DNA of 64,000 nucleotides from Pegoplata infirma (lineage: Eukaryota; Arthropoda; Insecta; Diptera; Anthomyiidae). Under the pieces are notes generated by a model. That model was not told the origin of the DNA. It was given only the letters and a program-made list of their open reading frames with translations, and did not search any database. Shown here one piece after another: positions 61,691 to 64,000 of this stretch (its first letter is position 1; each line of letters starts with the position of its first letter). Both the position numbers and the translations under genes were made by a program. The stretch is from contig OY992536.1 in assembly GCA_963921195.1 (NCBI GenBank), forward strand, positions 238,674,023 to 238,738,022, written 5' to 3'.

Positions 61691-64000
61691 TGATTGGGAA
61701 TTGTAAATTCTTGATCGATACTGGTGCTACCGACTCACTAGTAAATCCAAATGTATTTCACTCAAGTAAAATAATTAATTTAAGAAAACCAAGAATAATG
61801 TGTGCCATGAATAAGTCACACGTTGTAGAGCAAAAGGCTATAGTTAAGTCTTTTAGTGAATTCAATCTATCAAACGAATATTTTGAATTTTTTGTATATA
61901 ATTTTAATGATGATTTTGAGGGTTTGTTGGGAAATGATATATTGAGAAAAAATAAAGCAGTTGTAGATTACGGAAAAAACTGTTTGGTTTTGAATAAATT
62001 GAAAATTCCATTGTTTTTCGGAACAACAAATAAAAGACAATTAAATATTTTGGCTGGGGAACACTTTTATAACATACCTGTTCCGATTAAGGGCGGAAAT
62101 ATATTGGTTAACAATATATCCTACTCAAATTCAGAGTTGTTTTTGGATGAAGGTTTATATCATTGTAAGAATGGAGAAATCATTTGCAAAGTAAACAATC
62201 AATCCGGGAATGAACTGGGTATATGTGTTGATGAATTCCTGAACCTGGAAGAAGTGTCAGAGGTCCATAGCATAGAAGGCTTTCATGCCAAGAGAATCAA
62301 TAACGAAAATATTGATGTCACTTCAATTTTTGAAAGTATAAGGGTAAATCACCTAAACTCGGAGGAGAAAATAGGATTGCATAGTTTGATTCGGGAATTT
62401 AAGGAAATATTTTCAAATGAGGAAAAATTAAGTTTCACACATAAAATCAAACACAATATTATCACTAAGGATGATATCCCTCTGAGAAGTAAGATTTATA
62501 GATATCCTTACATCCATAAGGACGAAATTCAAAGACAAATTCAGGAAATGTTAAAAAATGGAATTATTGCACCAAGCAGTAGTCCATATAATAGCCCTGT
62601 TTGGATAGTTCCTAAGAAAAATGATGCATCGGGCATCAAGAAATACAGGTTAGTTATTGATTATAGGAAACTGAATGAGAGAACTGTAGATGATAATTAT
62701 CCTATTCCTAATATCGTGGACATTCTAGATAAATTGGGAAAATCAAATTATTTTTCCATTCTAGATTTGAGAAGTGGATTTCATCAAATTGAGGTAGATG
62801 AAAAAGACAGACAAAAAACAGCTTTTTCTGTTGATAATGGGCACTATGAATTCAATAGAATGCCTTTTGGTTTGAAAAATGCACCGAGCACTTTTCAAAG
62901 ATTGGTTGATAACATTTTACGCGAAAATGTTTCAAAGAGGGAGTGTATGGTATACATGGATGATATCATAGTTTTTTCAAATGGGTTGGAAGAACACATG
63001 AAAAACTTGAGGTCTGTACTTTCTAAATTACGGAATGCCAGACTTAAGGTCCAAGTGGACAAATGCGAATTTCTTAGAAAAGAAGTAGAGTTCCTGGGGC
63101 ATACGGTTAACGAGAACGGTGTATCACCAAACCAAGACAAGATAGAGGTAATAAAAAAGATTACATTGCCGAAAACTGAAACAGAAATAAAGAGATTCTT
63201 GGGAATGACAGGTTATTACAGACGATTCATTAAAAATTATGCACACATTTCAAAACCAATGACAACATGCTTAAAGAAGAATTATAGTATAAATATTAAT
63301 GACCCGAAATACATCGAAGCTTTTGAGAATCTTAAGGCAAAATTGATCAAGGCTCCAATATTAATATATCCAGATTTTGGTATACCTTTTGAGATAACAA
63401 CTGATGCAAGCAATGTAGCAATCGGAGGGGTCCTTTCCCAGAATGATAAACCGATAGCGTATGTATCACGAACACTAAATGAACATGAACTAAATTATTC
63501 GACTATCGAAAAGGAGTGTTTGGGAATAGTTTGGTGCCTCAAGCAATTTAGACCATATGTGTATGGTAGAAAAATCAAATTGTTCACTGATCACAAGCCT
63601 CTTATTTGGTTAAATAATATTAAAGAGCCAAATTCCAAACTTATGCGTTGGAAATTACAAATTGGCGAATACGATTACCAAATCAATTATAAAGAGGGAC
63701 ATCTTAACAAAGTTGCAGATTGTTTGAGCAGAATCGAAGTTAATAATAATGAAATTGATCCAATTGTGACCAATAGGAGTGAATTGATAACCACTGAATT
63801 AAACATGAATGATGTGACTGAGATAAATCGTCCACTAAATCTATATAAAAATCAGATAATATTCGAAAAAATTACATCCGGTGCAGCATCTATTAAAACT
63901 ACTGTCATCCATGACAATAAACGAAAGATAGTCAGATCTAAGGATTTTGATACGGAATTTATTAAATCAATTTTGTTAAATCATTTTGATCATGAAAACC
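61690..64000 (+). CDS. pol: Pol polyprotein (protease, reverse transcriptase, RNase H), runs off the window
   Basis: The enzyme set copies the element's RNA into DNA inside the particle. The frame is -1 relative to gag and has no stop from 61,630 to the window edge, 770 codons from the ATG at 61,690. Counting from that ATG: aspartic protease FLIDTGATDSLV (DTG at 10-12); reverse transcriptase with RLVIDYRKLN (D about 324), LDLRSGFHQI (D359), MPFGLKNAPSTFQ, and YMDD at 422-425; connection with FLGMTGYYRRFI; RNase H with TDAS (D572), EKE (607-609), TDHKP (D634). All catalytic residues are in place. Integrase and any env would lie beyond 64,000. Translation starts either by -1 frameshift at 61,651 or at the TAATG overlap. 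Motifs place it in Ty3/gypsy, 17.6/297 group. Confidence 0.95.
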   Translation, partial: MIGNCKFLIDTGATDSLVNPNVFHSSKIINLRKPRIMCAMNKSHVVEQKAIVKSFSEFNLSNEYFEFFVYNFNDDFEGLLGNDILRKNKAVVDYGKNCLVLNKLKIPLFFGTTNKRQLNILAGEHFYNIPVPIKGGNILVNNISYSNSELFLDEGLYHCKNGEIICKVNNQSGNELGICVDEFLNLEEVSEVHSIEGFHAKRINNENIDVTSIFESIRVNHLNSEEKIGLHSLIREFKEIFSNEEKLSFTHKIKHNIITKDDIPLRSKIYRYPYIHKDEIQRQIQEMLKNGIIAPSSSPYNSPVWIVPKKNDASGIKKYRLVIDYRKLNERTVDDNYPIPNIVDILDKLGKSNYFSILDLRSGFHQIEVDEKDRQKTAFSVDNGHYEFNRMPFGLKNAPSTFQRLVDNILRENVSKRECMVYMDDIIVFSNGLEEHMKNLRSVLSKLRNARLKVQVDKCEFLRKEVEFLGHTVNENGVSPNQDKIEVIKKITLPKTETEIKRFLGMTGYYRRFIKNYAHISKPMTTCLKKNYSININDPKYIEAFENLKAKLIKAPILIYPDFGIPFEITTDASNVAIGGVLSQNDKPIAYVSRTLNEHELNYSTIEKECLGIVWCLKQFRPYVYGRKIKLFTDHKPLIWLNNIKEPNSKLMRWKLQIGEYDYQINYKEGHLNKVADCLSRIEVNNNEIDPIVTNRSELITTELNMNDVTEINRPLNLYKNQIIFEKITSGAASIKTTVIHDNKRKIVRSKDFDTEFIKSILLNHFDHEN

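Noticed and set aside
62895..63140. Minus-strand frame opposite the reverse transcriptase
   Set aside because: Antisense of conserved pol codons with no independent support.

Overview
This 64 kb window looks like gene-poor, very A+T-rich nuclear DNA of a higher fly (Diptera, most likely a calyptrate such as a blowfly or house-fly relative). The evidence is indirect. There are many DINE-1/INE-1-like Helentron copies with TATACCC...GGGTATA stem-loops and the GATGTCCGTCCG block. There are hAT-type elements with 8-bp target-site duplications (TSDs), RTE and RNase H-type LINE fragments, and a 17.6/297-like Ty3/gypsy retrotransposon whose primer-binding site starts TGGCGCAGTC. I found no host gene, rRNA, functional tRNA or CRISPR array. 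The only convincing intact coding sequences are gag (60,788-61,690) and pol (61,690 to the window edge).

Layout. 1-3.2 kb: a composite repeat made of T-rich minisatellite, 35-bp palindromic minisatellite, a 560-bp duplication with a tRNA-like core, and a Helentron fragment. 3.4-8.9 kb: TA-flanked MITEs and an interrupted DINE carrying a 1.86 kb foldback element. 9.6-16.7 kb: repeats, including one hAT inserted inside another. 18-24.6 kb: a broken LINE, a hAT filled with minisatellite, a foldback element with an RTE insertion inside it, and two MITEs. 24.8-30.1 kb: a deep nest of at least four levels. 30.6-38 kb: a complete DINE, a tandem array rich in ATGGCGGA, a second long foldback carrying two hAT insertions, and its short deletion derivative. 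39.8-45.2 kb: a TIR element with a tRNA-like core, two tandem arrays, a hAT and a DINE. 46.4-47.9 kb: the largest 35-bp array. 48.3-53 kb: MITEs and relics. 53.8-59.4 kb: an inverted copy of the composite repeat from the left end, interrupted by a TIR element that itself holds a TTAA-flanked foldback with arms of about 1 kb. 59.8-64 kb: LTR, primer-binding site, gag and pol of the gypsy element.

How it fits together. The insertions can be ordered in time, because many carry perfect TSDs and several have an uninterrupted relative in the same window: the 480-bp hAT in repeat family C, the hAT at 42,551, the foldback in the DINE, and the RTE in the foldback arm. The gypsy element is the only one with undamaged reading frames, so it is probably the youngest. 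Two general patterns stand out. Unrelated-looking MITEs share 5'-CCC/CAC ends beside TA. Palindrome-based minisatellites recur both inside mobile elements and between them.

Limits. All homologies were judged by eye. Element boundaries with a TSD should be good to a base or two; those without may be off by tens of bases. No database search was possible, so 'new' means only 'not recognised here'.
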